Source: Otis tarda | Taxonomy: Eukaryota > Chordata > Aves > Otidiformes > Otididae | NCBI GenBank assembly: GCA_026413225.1 | Contig: CM048552.1 | Coordinates: forward strand, 186,654,053-186,718,052 | Direction: 5' to 3' | Length of the DNA stretch: 64,000 nt | Part shown: positions 48,085-60,945 of the stretch, piece after piece | How the letters are laid out: every line of letters begins with the position of its first letter | Numbering within the stretch: position 1 is the first letter of the stretch | Notes under the pieces: generated by a model | Databases searched by the model: none | Seen by the model: only the letters and a program-made list of their open reading frames with translations | Told to the model about the DNA's origin: nothing | Position numbers and translations under genes: made by a program

Positions 48085-49855
48085 TAGAAAATAGTGTTAG
48101 AAGGGACCTCAGAGATCACTGAACCTCTCCGTGTGCCCTGATGATCTGCTGTCCTTCTGTCTTTTCCATTTGTCTAGCCTGTTCCTAAAGACATCCAGGG
48201 ATGGAGATTTCACACCCCCACTGTGCAATCTATGCCAGTGTTTAACCATCCTTCATGCTGGAAGTCTTTCCTTGGCATGTTTTCTGTAGTCATCCATAGA
48301 CTAAACCATACCAGTCCTTATCAGTCCTTTTGCTTTTTCTTCATAGGGTTCATTTTTTATTTTTTTTTGACCCCTGACGATTCTTGCCTCTCTTTTCTGA
48401 ACTCAGTCTGATTTCTCTTTTACCATGTCTCAAACTGGACTCAGTTTTCCAGCTAAGACCTTGCGGCTACTGAAGGAGCAGATGACTCAAGTCTCCTAAA
48501 GGCTGTCTTACTCTTTATGTATCCCACTATGGGATTTGCTTTTTTTTAAATTTTTTTTTATTTGCAGCAACGCGGTTGACTATACCCTGCCTGTGCTCCC
48601 CTAGCTCCTTCGTACCAGGCTGCTGTTTTACCAATTCTTGCCTAGTCTGTATTTGTGCAGTGTGAAAGTGAAGGACTTTGCATATGTCCTTATTGATTTT
48701 CCACCTATTTTTAATATTGTTTCTCCAGTTTGTCAAGATAGTCTGAATTTCAGTCCTATCTTTCAGTGAGCTGGCAGCCTCTATTAGCATGGGATCACCT
48801 GCAATAACAAATAAGCTTATTTTATCTTCCCTCATTCAAGTTGTTAATGGAAATATTGAGAAGCCCCAAATTTAGCACAGATTCCTGGGGAAACCTACTC
48901 TATACATCCTTCAATTTCAAGAACTAACCATTGATAAATGTTTCTAGTGATTACTTCTGTCCTGGTTTCAGCAGGGATGGAGTTAATTTTCTTCTCAGTA
49001 GCCGGCGTGTTTTGGATTTCGTGTGTGAAGAATGTTGATAAAAACACTCTGATGATACGAGTTGTTGTTAATGAGACCAAGGACACTGTCTGGCTTTCCA
49101 AGTCTCATTAAAGTCTCGTTAACGTGCAGATGCAGGAAGCTGGGCAAAAGACAGACAGAATAATTGATCCAAACTGGCCAAAGAGAGTATTCCATGCCAT
49201 AAACGTAATGCTCAGTATATAAGTGGGGGTTGCCCATGGGAGGGGGCATTCTTTTCTGGCATCTATTCCATTTGGGTATCCATTCAGGCACCCTTGGCAT
49301 CCTTTTCTTCTCTCTTGCTTGCTGGCATCGTTCCCTCTACCTTGCTAGCTTGCTCTCCCCGCTTTGCTTGCTGCTCAGTGTTGTTCCTGTGATCGCTGCT
49401 CAGGACGGGCTGCGCCAATCATTCAGACATCGGGTGGTGAGAAATTGTACATTGTTCATTTTGTATATTTTGTATATATTAATATCCTTACATTCTGTTA
49501 TCTTTGTAGTTTTTAGTATTTTAGTAAACTGTTTTTATCTCAACCCACGAGTTTTCCTTTCTTCCCGATTTCTCTCCCCCGCCCCGCTGGGTGGGGGGAG
49601 GGTGAGTGAGAAACTGTGTGGTGATCCGGGCTAAACCACCACAACTTCCCAGCCAGTTTGTACTCATCGTATACTAGTTTCATCCAAACTATGTTTCTCT
49701 GTCTTAGGTAGAAGAATAATACGTGTTAGTATCAAAACCAGTCAAGATATGACACCTCCTGCTTCTCCCATCTGTTATCCTGTTGCAGAAGGAAACTAGA
49801 TTAGTATGTCAGCACCTAGTCTTACCCAGAAAAGTCTATATACACATAACTGAAG
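48085..49855 (-). mobile_element. Ancient CR1 LINE, interrupted by an LTR
   Basis: Minus-strand copy of an old CR1. The 3' part lies at 48,085-48,290 (AGTGTTAGAAGGGACCTCAG, then CTGCCCAGTGTTTAACCATC-type sequence). Continuing leftward in element order come the ORF2 region with TCCAGTTTGTCAAGATAGTC (48,725-48,745), CTTTCAGTGAGCTGGCAGCC (48,760-48,780) and ATTCCTGGGGAAACCTACT (48,880-48,900). After the LTR it continues at 49,644 with CCAGCCAGTTTGTACTCATC, AAAACCAGTCAAGATATGAC and GAAGGAAACTAGATTAGTATG. Boundaries are approximate and the reading frame is destroyed. Confidence 0.82.
48958..49643 (+). mobile_element. Solo LTR of a bird ERVL-like endogenous retrovirus
   Basis: A 686-bp LTR starting TGTCCTGGTTTCAGC and ending CTAAACCACCACA. 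It is flanked by perfect 5-bp duplications ACTTC (48,953-48,957 and 49,644-49,648). Inside are AGTTAATTTTCTTCTCAGTAG near the 5' end, CAAACTGGCCAAAGAGA (49,172-49,188), a TATA box TATATAAG at 49,216-49,223, and a 3' part with CTCAACCCACGAGTTTTCC and GGTGGGGGGAGGGTGAG. This is the layout of a very common bird ERVL-type LTR. A 5-bp duplication fits ERVL integration. The internal viral genes have been lost by LTR-LTR recombination. Confidence 0.93.
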
Positions 49856-52119
49856 CCTTTATGAGTCCTGGAGGAGCAGTTCCCAAATTATGGCCTCGTG
49901 TGAAGGCGCTGTCTATGAGGGAAGACAGCAACCTGACTGAAATCAAGCCGCAGAAGTGGGGCTTACAAGCTGAAGTACATCTGGCAGGGTTAGTGTGGTG
50001 TTACAGTCTGGGCAGTGGGGCTTCCTGAGCAACCTGATGTAAGACACCTCCCGGGAGCCTTTTTCCATCCACTCATCTACTCATCTACTCATCCACTCAT
50101 CTACTCATCATCTACTCATCCACTCATCTACAGGTGAGTATGGTGGTGTGGGACACTAGTGTTTGAGCCAAGCGACGTTCAGATGTTATTTGTAGCAAAA
50201 GAAAAAGAAAACAGTTGGACCTCTGGAACACACCAAAAGAGAAAGAAACAATTAAAATACAACTTTCATTCAGGTGTGTAACGAAAATGCACAGAAAGTG
50301 TCCTGCATAGGGACAGGGGAAATACAACTTGCAGCCAGAGATCTGAAACCGACAATGATTAACTTGATCATCCTTAGTAGGGCATGCCAAGATGAAATAA
50401 ATATTAAGCTGGCTGAAAATTTGATACACATTAAAATAATTTATCTTTAGAGATGTACGGTGTGCACCATGTCCCATCACACTTTGTTATATTCAGAAGA
50501 GAGAAGTAGGTAGTTAGAATACGTAAATGATCTAATCTGGTCTAGAGAGAAGTTGCACTCAGTAATACCCGTTTGTGTAGAGCGTGATCTGACAGGTCAG
50601 AGGTAGACGTCTATGTTTTAGATGTCTACTGTTAAGTTATGCATTTTTTGCTTTTTGTGTCAGATGCATAACAAATAACTTCTAGTCTCTATTAATCGTT
50701 ATGAAAAGAGAGACAAAATCTCCACATTGGTGAGTGCCCTGTTGATTTGAATTTTAGGAAAGCTTGGTATCAGCAGGGCACTGTTTAAGTGCACAGTATC
50801 CAGATGCTTCCTATTATAGCCCCATACGTAATCACGAGCTTTCTATCACTTCTCTCATAACGGCCATCATTCCTCTTGTTGCCTGGTTAAGAAATGCAGG
50901 TTTAGATCGAGTCTCTCCTAACCCTGAAAAAATCTTAAGAAGGAATAAGGCTAAACAGAGCTAAACTGTCTGTGCTACAGCATCTGTGGATCTACATGGC
51001 GAGTGTCGCTGATGGAGTTCCAGGAGATAGTGCCTGACCTGTAGCCACAGGCTTCCACGTTGCTACTTGAGGCGTTACAGAAACCAAAAATGGCATGGGA
51101 ATTTTATTGTAATCTGATAGACCTGATGACCTTGTTAATTTATAAGGTCATAAATTTTAAAGTCTGGTGGTACGTGTGCCTACTTTTTTAGGATTGGTAT
51201 GTAAAAGCCCAATATGCTGAACAACAATTTTCAAGGGGGTTTTCCCAATGCACAGAGAAGAGCCATTGTGCACATACAACTACAGCAGTATGCAGAGCAT
51301 GAGACATTCCATTTACGGTAGACTTTTCCCCCAGAGTTCTATGATGCAGATAAGACTGTCCTGAAACTGAATTGGGAAAGTCAATTGAATTCTAAAACTT
51401 GGTAAAAACTCCCAAGACGATTCATTGCAGAAAGGAAGAAGCATAGGCAGGTGTAAAAGAACACTTGGCTTGAAAATGTAAATTGCCGTGTTTATACTTC
51501 TCCTCCTGAACACTGCTTTGCTGGTAGGCTCCGTAGTATTGCCAGAGGACCCTGCAGAAGTGGTGGGTATGTGCTTGGGCCATCTAGAACAAATTACAAG
51601 GTATTTTTTTTTGACCCTGGGCACAAGGTCATTGAAATATAATGCCAAAAAATTGTCTTAGTTCAGTGCAAGTGATTGGCATGTTTTCTGAACCGTGTTA
51701 GACCATTTTGAAGTTGCAGTTTTCATGGTGATCCCCCAACCCATCCGTTTTGAAAAGGTCAAAGAATGAGATCATACTTCTGGGTCTGTGTTAACATTAT
51801 TCTGCAGTCAAGTCACTGAAGAAAATGAAACTGATCTTTACATATGACAGAGACGATACTGCTGCATTCTTTCAAGTTTTCTTTGGTATCTTTGTTTACG
51901 GGAATTTACAGGCAACTTAAGAAGATACAAAAATACTACATGAAGTTCCATGCACAGTTTTGTACCACTATTTGCTATGTAATATGCATATATTTACTAT
52001 ACTAAGTAATTAATGTGTCTGTAAATACAAGACTGCTTTTTAGAGATTAAAATGATGAAATTCCTTAGTTTGTATTTACAGATTCAACAATAATGTAGTT
52101 ATGAACTTCTTAAAATTTG
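49856..52119. other. No gene recognised
   Basis: Unique sequence apart from the microsatellite at 50,066. No exon is supported; a donor-like CAGGTGAGT at the end of the microsatellite is judged fortuitous. Confidence 0.5.
50066..50131. repeat. (ACTCATCY)8 microsatellite
   Basis: About eight copies of an 8-bp unit ACTCATCT/ACTCATCC, with one truncated unit in the middle (ATCATCT). Little divergence between units indicates a young, probably variable tandem repeat. Confidence 0.95.
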
Positions 52120-52964
52120 CAAGTGGTACTCACCCCTCCTCTGATAAATGAGACAGGAGAACTGGTGACAAGTGACATGGAGAAGGCTGAAGTACTCAAC
52201 AATTTTTTTTTCCTTCAGTTTTCAGTGGTAATCTCTCTTCCCACATCTCTCAAGCCCCTGAACTTCAAGGCAGGGACTGGGAGGATGAAGTCCCTTCCAT
52301 TGTAAGAGAGGATCCTATTTGAGCGCACCCGAGGAACCTAAACATATATAAGTCCATGGGACCTGAAAAGCTGCACACCAGGGTTCTGAGGGAATTGACT
52401 AATCTGTTTGCCAAGCCACTCTCCGTCGTATTTGAAAAATCACGGCAGTCAGGCAAAGTCCCCTGTGACTGGAAAAAAAGAAACACCACACTCATCTTAA
52501 AAAAGGGTAAAAAGGAGGACCCTGGGAACTACCAACCAGTCAGCCTCACCTCCATGCTTGGTAAGATCATGGAGCGGATCCTCCTGGAAGATATGTTAAA
52601 ATACATTGAAGACACATCATCCTCCTGGAAGATAGGTTAAATCACGTTGAAGGTGATTAGGGAGAGCCAACATGGCTTCACCATGGGCAAATCATGCCAG
52701 ACTAATTTAGTGGCCTTGCAGTCACTATGGAGTGACTGCATCAGTGGACAAGGGAACAGCTATGGATCTCATCTACCTGGACTTTTGTAAGTCCTTTGAT
52801 ACGATCCCCTACAACATTCTTACCTCTAAATTGGAGAGATATGGGTTTGATGGATGAACTGTTAGATGGATAAAGAATTGGCTGGATGGCTGTATCTAAA
52901 AAGCTAGAGTCAATGGCTCAATGTCCAAGTGGAAACCAGTAACGAGTGGTGCTCTTCAAGGGTC
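52120..52964 (+). mobile_element. CR1 LINE, reverse-transcriptase region, truncated both ends
   Basis: Sense-strand CR1 ORF2, from GACATGGAGAAGGCTGAAGT (before the RT) through AAGTCCATGGGACCTGA, the RT fingers and palm, to ACGAGTGGTGCTCTTCAAGG (motif B, TSG-LQGS). RT motif A is present as [11 protein letters not shown] at about 52,769-52,801. The catalytic motif C (FADD in intact copies), the C-terminus and the 3' end are missing, because the copy is cut at about 52,964 where the LTR-family sequence begins. Frameshifts near 52,640 and 52,850 break the frame. Confidence 0.94.
52356..52640 (+). pseudogene. CR1 ORF2p reverse-transcriptase fragment (94 codons open)
   Basis: The open segment covers the RT fingers of CR1: [15 protein letters not shown], then [20 protein letters not shown], then [20 protein letters not shown] and [13 protein letters not shown]. 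These are conserved RT regions 0-2. Motif A lies downstream in another frame. The frame ends in a local duplication of CATCATCCTCCTGGAAGAT-type sequence at 52,580-52,637. Non-functional. Confidence 0.92.
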
Positions 52965-53659
52965 CTTCATGAACTGCTCTGGCGTGGGTCTTTTTTTCCA
53001 TGAGGTGCAGTCCCTCTGGAAAGGCTGCCCCAGCGCGGGCCCTCCGTGGGCCACAGCTTCCTTCAGGCATCCACCTGCCCCGCTGTGGTGTCCTCCACGG
53101 GCTGCAGGTGGATCTCTGCTCCTCCGTGGCCCTCCATGGGCTGCAGGGGGACAGCCTGCCTCACCATGGGCTGCAGGGGAATCTTGGCCAGGAGCCGCAT
53201 TACTCCTCCCCCTCCTTCTTCAGTGACCTTGGCGTCTGCAGCCGTTCCTCTCACAAGAAATTCTTCACAATCGGCTCAGGCAGATGCCTCTCAGGTTCTC
53301 TTCACATCTCCTCTCTCCACTTCTTGCAGCTGGGCTGGGCTGAATCGGGCCCAGTTGGGCGCCTGGTGGGAGGCCGGAGGGCGTGGGCCACAAGGCCCAG
53401 AGGCTCTTGCCTCCCTCTCTCTGCTCCCGCTTCTGTTTCCTGTTGGTTTTTTTTTTTGTTTTTTTTTGTTTTTTTTTTTTAATTTTCCCCTTCTTAAATA
53501 CGTTATCACAAAGACATTATCACTGTCACCAATTAGCTTGGTCGTGGCCAGCGGCAGGTCTGCCCTAGACCCGGCTGAGTCCACTGGACAAAGGGGAAAC
53601 CTCTAGCAGCTTCTTGTAGAAGCTGCCAGCATAACCCACACCACTACACAAAACCAGCA
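52965..53659 (-). mobile_element. LTR-retrotransposon fragment, same family as 25,107-25,506
   Basis: Minus-strand reading starts TGCTGGTTTTGTGTAGTG at 53,659 and passes CTTTGTCCAGTGGACTC, then GATAACGTATTTAAGAAGGGG, then a long A-run (53,443-53,480 on the plus strand as T), then GCAAGAAGTGG near 53,325. These are shared in order with the 25-kb LTR. Beyond that point it has its own sequence with imperfect 30-50-bp repeats around CTGCAGCCC(A/G)TGG. No target duplication is visible, and the other end abuts a truncated CR1, so it is a partial element. No viral gene is recognisable. Confidence 0.85.
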
Positions 53660-54420
53660 TATTATCACGGAATTATAGAAAGCAGTGCTAGAGCAGATCT
53701 GAAGTAATCTACTCCTTCCCTCTGATCAGGGCAGAATTAAATATACTTATGTTCTTCTTAACAAATATTGGACTAACCTGCTTTCCAAGACCTTCAAGAA
53801 TGGAGATTTCAGAACCTCTCAAAGTGGTTCACTGCAGTGTTTAATCATTTTAGAAAACTGTCCTTTATAATATATGCAAGTTATGTGTACAAGCCTGATC
53901 GGTAATCTGAATCTCTTTTGCTGCAAATTAAGCCCATTGCTACCTCTTCTGGATCTTGATTTGAAACGGCTTGAGAATAACTTATTTTTTTCTTGATCTC
54001 CAGAAATTCTTGCAGGTTTACTTTTATTTTCTGTCTTTCCTGATGTGCAGTGCCCAAAACAGGATGCAATGTAACCTATGCCAAGCAGAATAGAAAGTTT
54101 CCTTCATATGCTTTGTCGGGTGTACATCCTATCATATTATGACTGTTTTTTTTTTTCATAACCGAATGACACTGATGATTAATCTTCAGTTTATTCAGCT
54201 ATAATCTTAGGGTATTTTTCTTAGAACTGCTCTTAGCCTATCACTCCCCATCCTTCATGTGCTGTCTAAGCATAGAGCTTTATTCTTGTCTTAGTAGAAT
54301 TGCCTCCTATTGTTCTCAGACCATTTCTCCATTTTGTTAAGATCATGTAGTTCATTACTAAGCTAGTCCAGGATATTCACCTATCTGCCAGTGAGAGCTG
54401 TGAGACCTGGGAGAGATTGT
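53660..54420 (-). mobile_element. Ancient CR1-like LINE fossil
   Basis: Plus-strand text follows the complement of an old CR1 3' region and ORF2 end: TTCAAGAATGGAGATTTCAG (53,790s), GTTCACTGCAGTGTTTAATC (53,828-53,847), CTGATGTGCAGTGCCCAAAA (54,039-54,058), and AGACCATTTCTCCATTTTG (54,319-54,337). The divergence matches that of the copy at 48 kb. Whether it belongs to the same original insertion as that copy cannot be told. Confidence 0.72.
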
Positions 54421-57400
54421 CAGTGCTTAGCTTTAGGGTAAATGTAGGTGTCCACATGTCAGTTGGGTGTCTAAATGCCCTTTGTAGTCAAACTAGTCGA
54501 TGTACAATCAATCGAGCTTAGAAATGGTTCATCTCACTCTTATGTAGACATCTACATTTAGTCAGGTGAACATATCATTCGTTGTACTCTTCATCATTAA
54601 TTAAAGTTAATTCAGTGTAAACATATCAGAGGAGGTCTGTAGGCCTACTCTAGCTTGGAAGACAATATGAAGTAACATAATAAAGCTATCTGAGAAAGAC
54701 ATTACAGCAATTTTATATTTTATAGCTTATGCAGTAGGAACTGGAAGTAGGAGCCCCAATTACGCCTTCCTATCTTATCTCTTTGTTCACGTGGAACAGC
54801 TCTGCCTCTCACCTGCCTACTCCTAGTTTTTAATTATGAAAATATTATGGAGGAATTTTGTTACAAAGCAAGATAAAAAGCTTATTTTTTTTTCTGAGTC
54901 TGTTAAATCACAGAACATATACTTTCTCTGCACTGGATGCCATCCAAGGGTGAAAAGCAGCCCCAAATCTCTGTCTTTGGGTTCCTTGGCAAAGAAGTAG
55001 ATCAGCCTTAGCGTTTGCCTGGATATATGAGTTGGGGATAGTTTGTTGCTACTGTACTTCATAGTTGCTATATATTTTTTTATGGTAGGTGTTTCTCTGT
55101 GTTTGCTGGCAAATAAATAAAATAGTAGTTAATATGCATGCAATTTCTTTTAATGATCAGCTTTATGAAATTCCCAGGCTTTAAGCCATATGTAAAAGAA
55201 GTATGACATGATGGCCATAATCTGTGTTCTGTTCTTGAGAAATAGGCCACATTCCTTCCAAATGTGCGGTTTGTAATTCATTGTGAATGCCCAGAGAAGA
55301 CTTGGGAGTCAAAATTGTCAGTCTTTGTAATGTGGAAGACTGATGATATCACCTCCTAGGTGCATCTGTGCCATAAGGCATGTTTTCCTCTTCTGAGATG
55401 TAGATGTCTAGGGTGGGATTCTTCTACTCTAAATGTAGATGTCTGCAATATGGATGTTTGTATCGAAGCATGCCACCTTAGGTAATGCTTATGGTTAAGG
55501 GAAAGGAGCAGGTTATTCTAGGGAATTATTTATCTGACCAGTTTTTGACATTTTGTTTATGATGAGAAGAACCTCATGTTTGAAGTGTCTGTTTCTCTCC
55601 TCTAGTGTCATGTTAATGAGAGGGCAGAGGCCACCCGCTATCATCAGCTGCATCCAAGACCAGTGTTTCCAGAAGACCAGTGCTGTAGCAGCAGTGAGCT
55701 GTCACTGAGGCTCACCGAGAAAAGGAGGACAGCTCTTAGCTAGCCTTTCAGTCACTCTCATTGATACCAAACAAGTAAAGGACACAAAACACTGAGGCTG
55801 ACTGAGTCAGTGTGTTGCAGCTGGCACTGCAACAGGCAATGGAGGTTGAACTCTCAGAAGCAAAAGCATAACTAATTATAGTTTTTAGATCTTCAGTATC
55901 TTCCCTGTCACTGATAAAACTGTTCTCTTCAAGGAACATAATGTCCTAATATTTTTGTTTGATACTATATCTATGTCTCCTCCTTCTGCCTTTGATGGTA
56001 TTAATGTTCTCAGATGGTATTTCTGGACTAGATTTACTCCAGAAGTGCAAATATCCCATATTTTTAGGGAGAAAGTCCTCTCCTCAGCTTTCTGTTTGGC
56101 TACAGGAAGTCTTTTTCATCATAGGTTGCAGTAAGGAGCTACAATCCAGCCAATCCTTCTGGTGTCTTTGTTGTCAGGAAAACATGATCTGTCAAAGCCC
56201 GTTTAGTGGGAACTTCAGCCAGACACTTAGGAGTGCTGATTCTTTGTTATTTTCTCATTATGTGGTTCCTAGGTTTCTAAAGGTCTTGACATACATTCTC
56301 TACCAATAAGAAAAAAATCCCTCCTCATGAGATTTAAGCATGTTGCTTTTATCTTTAATGGAGCCATGTTTGAGTGTCTGTCATCATGTGCACTAAATCA
56401 TCTGTCAATGAACTCCACATTTTCGGTAGCCATTACCTCAACTCAGGAAAAAATAAAGTTCTAACTTTTATGTCTAATCCCCCGTATTATTTTCAGTGGG
56501 ATAGGGTGGCACTGAGGCCACATCTTAAATTTATTCTGAAGGTGGTTTCAGATTTCTTATTAATCAGTATATCCACTTACCGGTGATCCAGTTCACTGGT
56601 AGAAGGATCGAAATGTTGATCCTTCTTCAACTACTGCCTTAGCCAGACAAAGCTCTTCTGCAAATCTGTGATGCTCTTTGCTCTCAAAGAGCCTTTGTTG
56701 TTCAGGATCAAATCTAAAAGGATGTAGTATCAACTTCAAACTCATTTGAAATGAGTTAGCAGACTTTGTCGATAACATTTGATGTTATCAAATTTGATCC
56801 AACGACCCATCTCAAGGTGTACACAACTAGAGCACAGGGAACCGCCACAGCATGTGCTGGTAGACTTGTGGTAGCTGAGGGCTGTACAGACACCACACGA
56901 TCACTGATATTCACATTTATGAAGCAGAACTTGTGCTAGTAGTACAAAGGCTTGAAGGACACTCATTCTTTAGTCTTTGCTCCAAGGAATAGCTTGCATT
57001 TACTGGTGTGACTACACTCCTAACAAAACACCCTGAAAGAGTTTCACAGGTGCCAGAACTTGAAGAAAGAAGAGTGGCTGCCTTTGACACTTTAATTCTT
57101 TGATATGTTCTTTGTATGTAGCTCCCACAACTGATCCTTCTGTTCCATAGATGGAAGGCTCGTCATGTGGACTGAGAGCTACTAAGGAACTGGATGGTGA
57201 GCTGTTTACATGCTTGTGGGAGGAAAAGCAGAGGTGAGCACGTTATGTCCGCACCTCGTTGTGGACACTTAGCAACTTTAGAAACATCTGAATTCTTATG
57301 CAGAAGAGACATATCCACTTAGAGTGGGTTTTACCTACACAGAGCAATTAGAAGTATCATAGCTATTACAAGGTTAGTAACCCTCTGTATTGTTCCTTGA

Positions 57401-60400
57401 AAAACACTTGATGTGAAACACAGTGCTGCGTCTTTGCTGTGTATTCTCATTGTTATTATTATTAGCAGCAAAGAATGTATGGTTACTAACACAATTACTA
57501 AGAATCATGAGTTTTTTCATAGGGATTAGATCTCATTAAAAATCAGAAGCAGGATTTGTTTTTTGTGCTGCTAAATTTTCATTATTAAACCCAGTGATAT
57601 ATAAGAAGATTACATGCCAACCCACAGAAGTCCTTCGGAGTTGTTATTTTAAACCTGTATCAATGAACAGTTTATTCCGAAGCCTTTCAAGTGTGTATGC
57701 ATATGCATTATATACATATATACTCTCTATATATATCTGTAGTGACAAAGCAAGTAGTTTAATATGTTTCACGGGTCCAGCCTGGAGTTCTGCATACATG
57801 AACTTGTGTGTGGTCAAGGAGGCTTGCATATTTTTGAACTCTAAGTTGGCCTAATAAAAGATATCAGACTACAGTGCTTGCTTTGTCAACCCCGTTTTGC
57901 TGGTTCAAAATGACTTGCAAGATTAATTTTCAATTTTTAACATAAAAACCAAGAAAAAGAAGTGTTTACTTACTGCAAGGAGTTGATTCCGTGTTAATGA
58001 CCCTGAAGGAGGCTTGTACACAGATTGTTGCCAATTTGATGTATATTCATGTTACAGAATATGAAAATGTGCAGTTATACCATCTTGAGGATTTTGTTTT
58101 TGTAAGTAGGATTGCTTAAAAAAAAACCTTTAAGTAATCATACTGTATGTTTGATGGTGGAAATTAGTATGAATGTTTCTGGCAGTGGAATGATGTGATG
58201 TGGTTATGCGTTTCTGTTTTCACTGCCTGCTCAATATTGGCCTTTTACAAATACAGATTACCATGTCGATGGAAGGAATTTACAGCTTTGGCCCCCTTGT
58301 CTCACTCAGTGTTACAGCACCTTTTTTGTGTTTTATATTACATATCCTCCCAACTGTATTTTTCTGACAGAAAAAGGAAATGTCAGTGGACTGAGATCCT
58401 GAAAACATGTGAGTTTTCCTATTTAATTGGATGAAATAAGTATTATTTCCTACTTACCTTGATTTCCTGTGGGGTGAAAATCTTGCTTCTCTGAAGTCAG
58501 AAGCAAACTTTCTGCTGAGTACAACAGGATGGAGAGTTCATCAGTGAGCCATTACTAGCTAGTGATGTTGCATACCGGAAGCTCAGAAAAATACCAGCCC
58601 CTTAATAATAACGGCGGTAGAAAGAATATTTTTAAAAAATCAGGATTTAGAACTGTCAAATAAAATCCACAAATAAAATCCAAGCTGAATACAAAAGCTG
58701 TACGTATATTGTTAGTTTTGGGGCCTCATGGCCCACATAGTTAGAGCTGCAAGATCCGTTTGTGTTATGTGGGCTGTTACACTACATCCCTTACCTCATC
58801 TTGTGGGCAAGGATCTGCTTGCTCTGACTTCATGGAATCACAGCTGTATTTGTGGAGTGCTCTTGTCCTTTGGCACTCCCTCCCCTGTACATTAATAGGG
58901 TTTGAATGCACCAGCATTTTCTCTGGAAGCAAACTTCAAAAATTGTCTTTAATCCTGATGCAATGCATATTCAAAATTTTTTCTTTTCCTGGAATTTAGT
59001 TCCAGAGGAAAATATACTTAACTGGTGCTCCCACCAGCCAGCTGCGGTTTATAACAATAATTAACAGTAAGATACTGCAGCAGAAATGGGGAGCAGAGAA
59101 ATGCAGTCCAGCAGCTTCAGTTATGTGGTTCTGTTCACTTCTAAGGATTCCAAAGTGCTTAACAAACAATATTACAGGCAGGACGGGCAGCTCTGCCCAT
59201 GATGAAGGTTTCCCAACGCTTCCTGTTATAAGATTCTCTTTTCCTTTTTTTTCCCCGAGCTTTGCTGAACTTAATGTATTTAGGCTAAATTTATTTTTTT
59301 ATCCAATGTCAGTCTCTAGGGCTTTTGTTTGTTTGGTTGTTTTTTAATTGAAAAGTGATTGAACTATTTATAAGAAGGTGGCTAGTAAAAACCGTGTTTT
59401 TCTACTTATGTAAAAAAAATATCTGACCCCTGTATTTTAAAAGGTTTTGGAGGAAAGGGAGACCTTTCCCTGCCTTTGAACCAGGTATATGCCTTTTGCC
59501 ATCCTCACAAAGCCTTTCCAACTTGTTCAACTGTTTCAAGACGTGGAAAAAAACACAGTTACCAAATATTCCGTAGAGATTTGCTAAAGCCTAACAGCAA
59601 ATATTTCCAGAGATTTCATCTTCTCCGCCTTGCATAGCTCCTTCTCACGATCAGAGTTTCCATACACCGTCCTCACAGAATGACTGAGCAGTCACTAGCT
59701 GGGTGCACCGGAGGCCAAAACAGAGGTAACCTCTGTAGTATTGTCCCTGGGCATTACTTTGAGCAGTAGTGATGCTACATGGAGGAATTGAGAGTAGGGA
59801 GCCTGTCCCTCCTGAGCTGGAAAGCAACTCAAGGCTCCCAAATTTTATCATTTGTGTGCTGTTGGCAAGCCTCCAGCATAGTTTCTCTTTGCCACTAGCC
59901 TGAATACAGACAGAGAGTTGGACAACCTCAGCAATGCCCTGAGCAACCACATCTAAAGTTGAAATTAGTCCTGCTTTGAGTGGGGGGGGGTGGGACCACA
60001 TGTCCTCCTGAGGTCCTCCCCAATCTAAGTTAGTTCACAGTGTGGGCCTGAAAGCACCATCCTACTTGATGGACCTCTGTGGGTACGATGCACATAGTGG
60101 AAATAGTCTTTATTAGTTTGTTTTTAAAAACAAGTCTATGCAAACCATCTTATTAAGATAATGTTCAAGCTACATGGGCAAGTATCCTGAAATTACAAAT
60201 AACAGAATGATCTCTGCAGCCTCAGTATGCTTCCAATGTGTGTTTGCATTGAAACACTAATGCTAGTTTTGTGATTGCACTGTGGTTTTTTTTTTCCATA
60301 TGACTTTATCCCTGTCATGAATCTGTTCTGGAGATGAAGCAGCACTGAGGAGAATTGGTGGATGGTAACTGCAGAACTCTAGCTCACTTGTTGAGAAGGT

Positions 60401-60879
60401 GCAAGGTGTTTTCTGAATGAAGCAGGACGTGATAGAAAAAGAAAACAAGGTCTTCAAGTTAAGGCAGTTGCTGGTACCTTTTCTACCATGGTCCTGTGTG
60501 GTAATGGGCAAACATTTCCCAAGTGGTTATTAATTCCCAGAAAAGCCTTTCTGCTTGTGCCAGTAGTATCTGGAACAAGATAATTGTGCAAATGTCATCT
60601 GTCAATCACAACTCTTTCTTGGCAATGTCATGTATGATGTTCCATTTAATAAAGCCTTCATCAAGTCAGGTTAGGTAATTGTTAGTTCCTTATATCTGTT
60701 TATCATCTAATTCTCACCTTCTATTTATATTTACATCAGAATTATTTATAAATAAAATACTTATTTTATTTATAAATTATTATTTGGCGATGAATTAGGT
60801 AAACTGTCTCAAAAATCTCTGAAATTCATGGTAATGTTCAGACAGCATATGAGATGATTGTTTTTTAAACCTCAGCAGG

Positions 60880-60945
60880 CTTAATTAGATCCTGCAGTTC
60901 ATTCATTTGCACTGAAGTCAATTGGAGTTTTACATGTGGAAAGTT
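60880..60945. repeat. Ancient amniote repeat fossil (GAAGTCAATGG type)
   Basis: AGATCCTGCAGTTCATTCA followed by CACTGAAGTCAATTGGAGT resembles the widespread amniote fossil motif combining GATCCTGCA and TGAAGTCAATGGGAGTTTT. Family not identified. Confidence 0.4.

Noticed and set aside
50066..50131. CRISPR-like regular repeat
   Set aside because: Units are contiguous 8-mers without spacers in vertebrate DNA; a simple microsatellite.
50122..50139. Donor-like CAGGTGAGT at the end of the microsatellite
   Set aside because: No acceptor or open exon precedes it; the tandem repeat supplies the upstream sequence.
53000..53606. 186- and 160-codon plus-strand frames
   Set aside because: They are antisense to the LTR fragment at 52,965-53,659 and run through its T-run; not genes.
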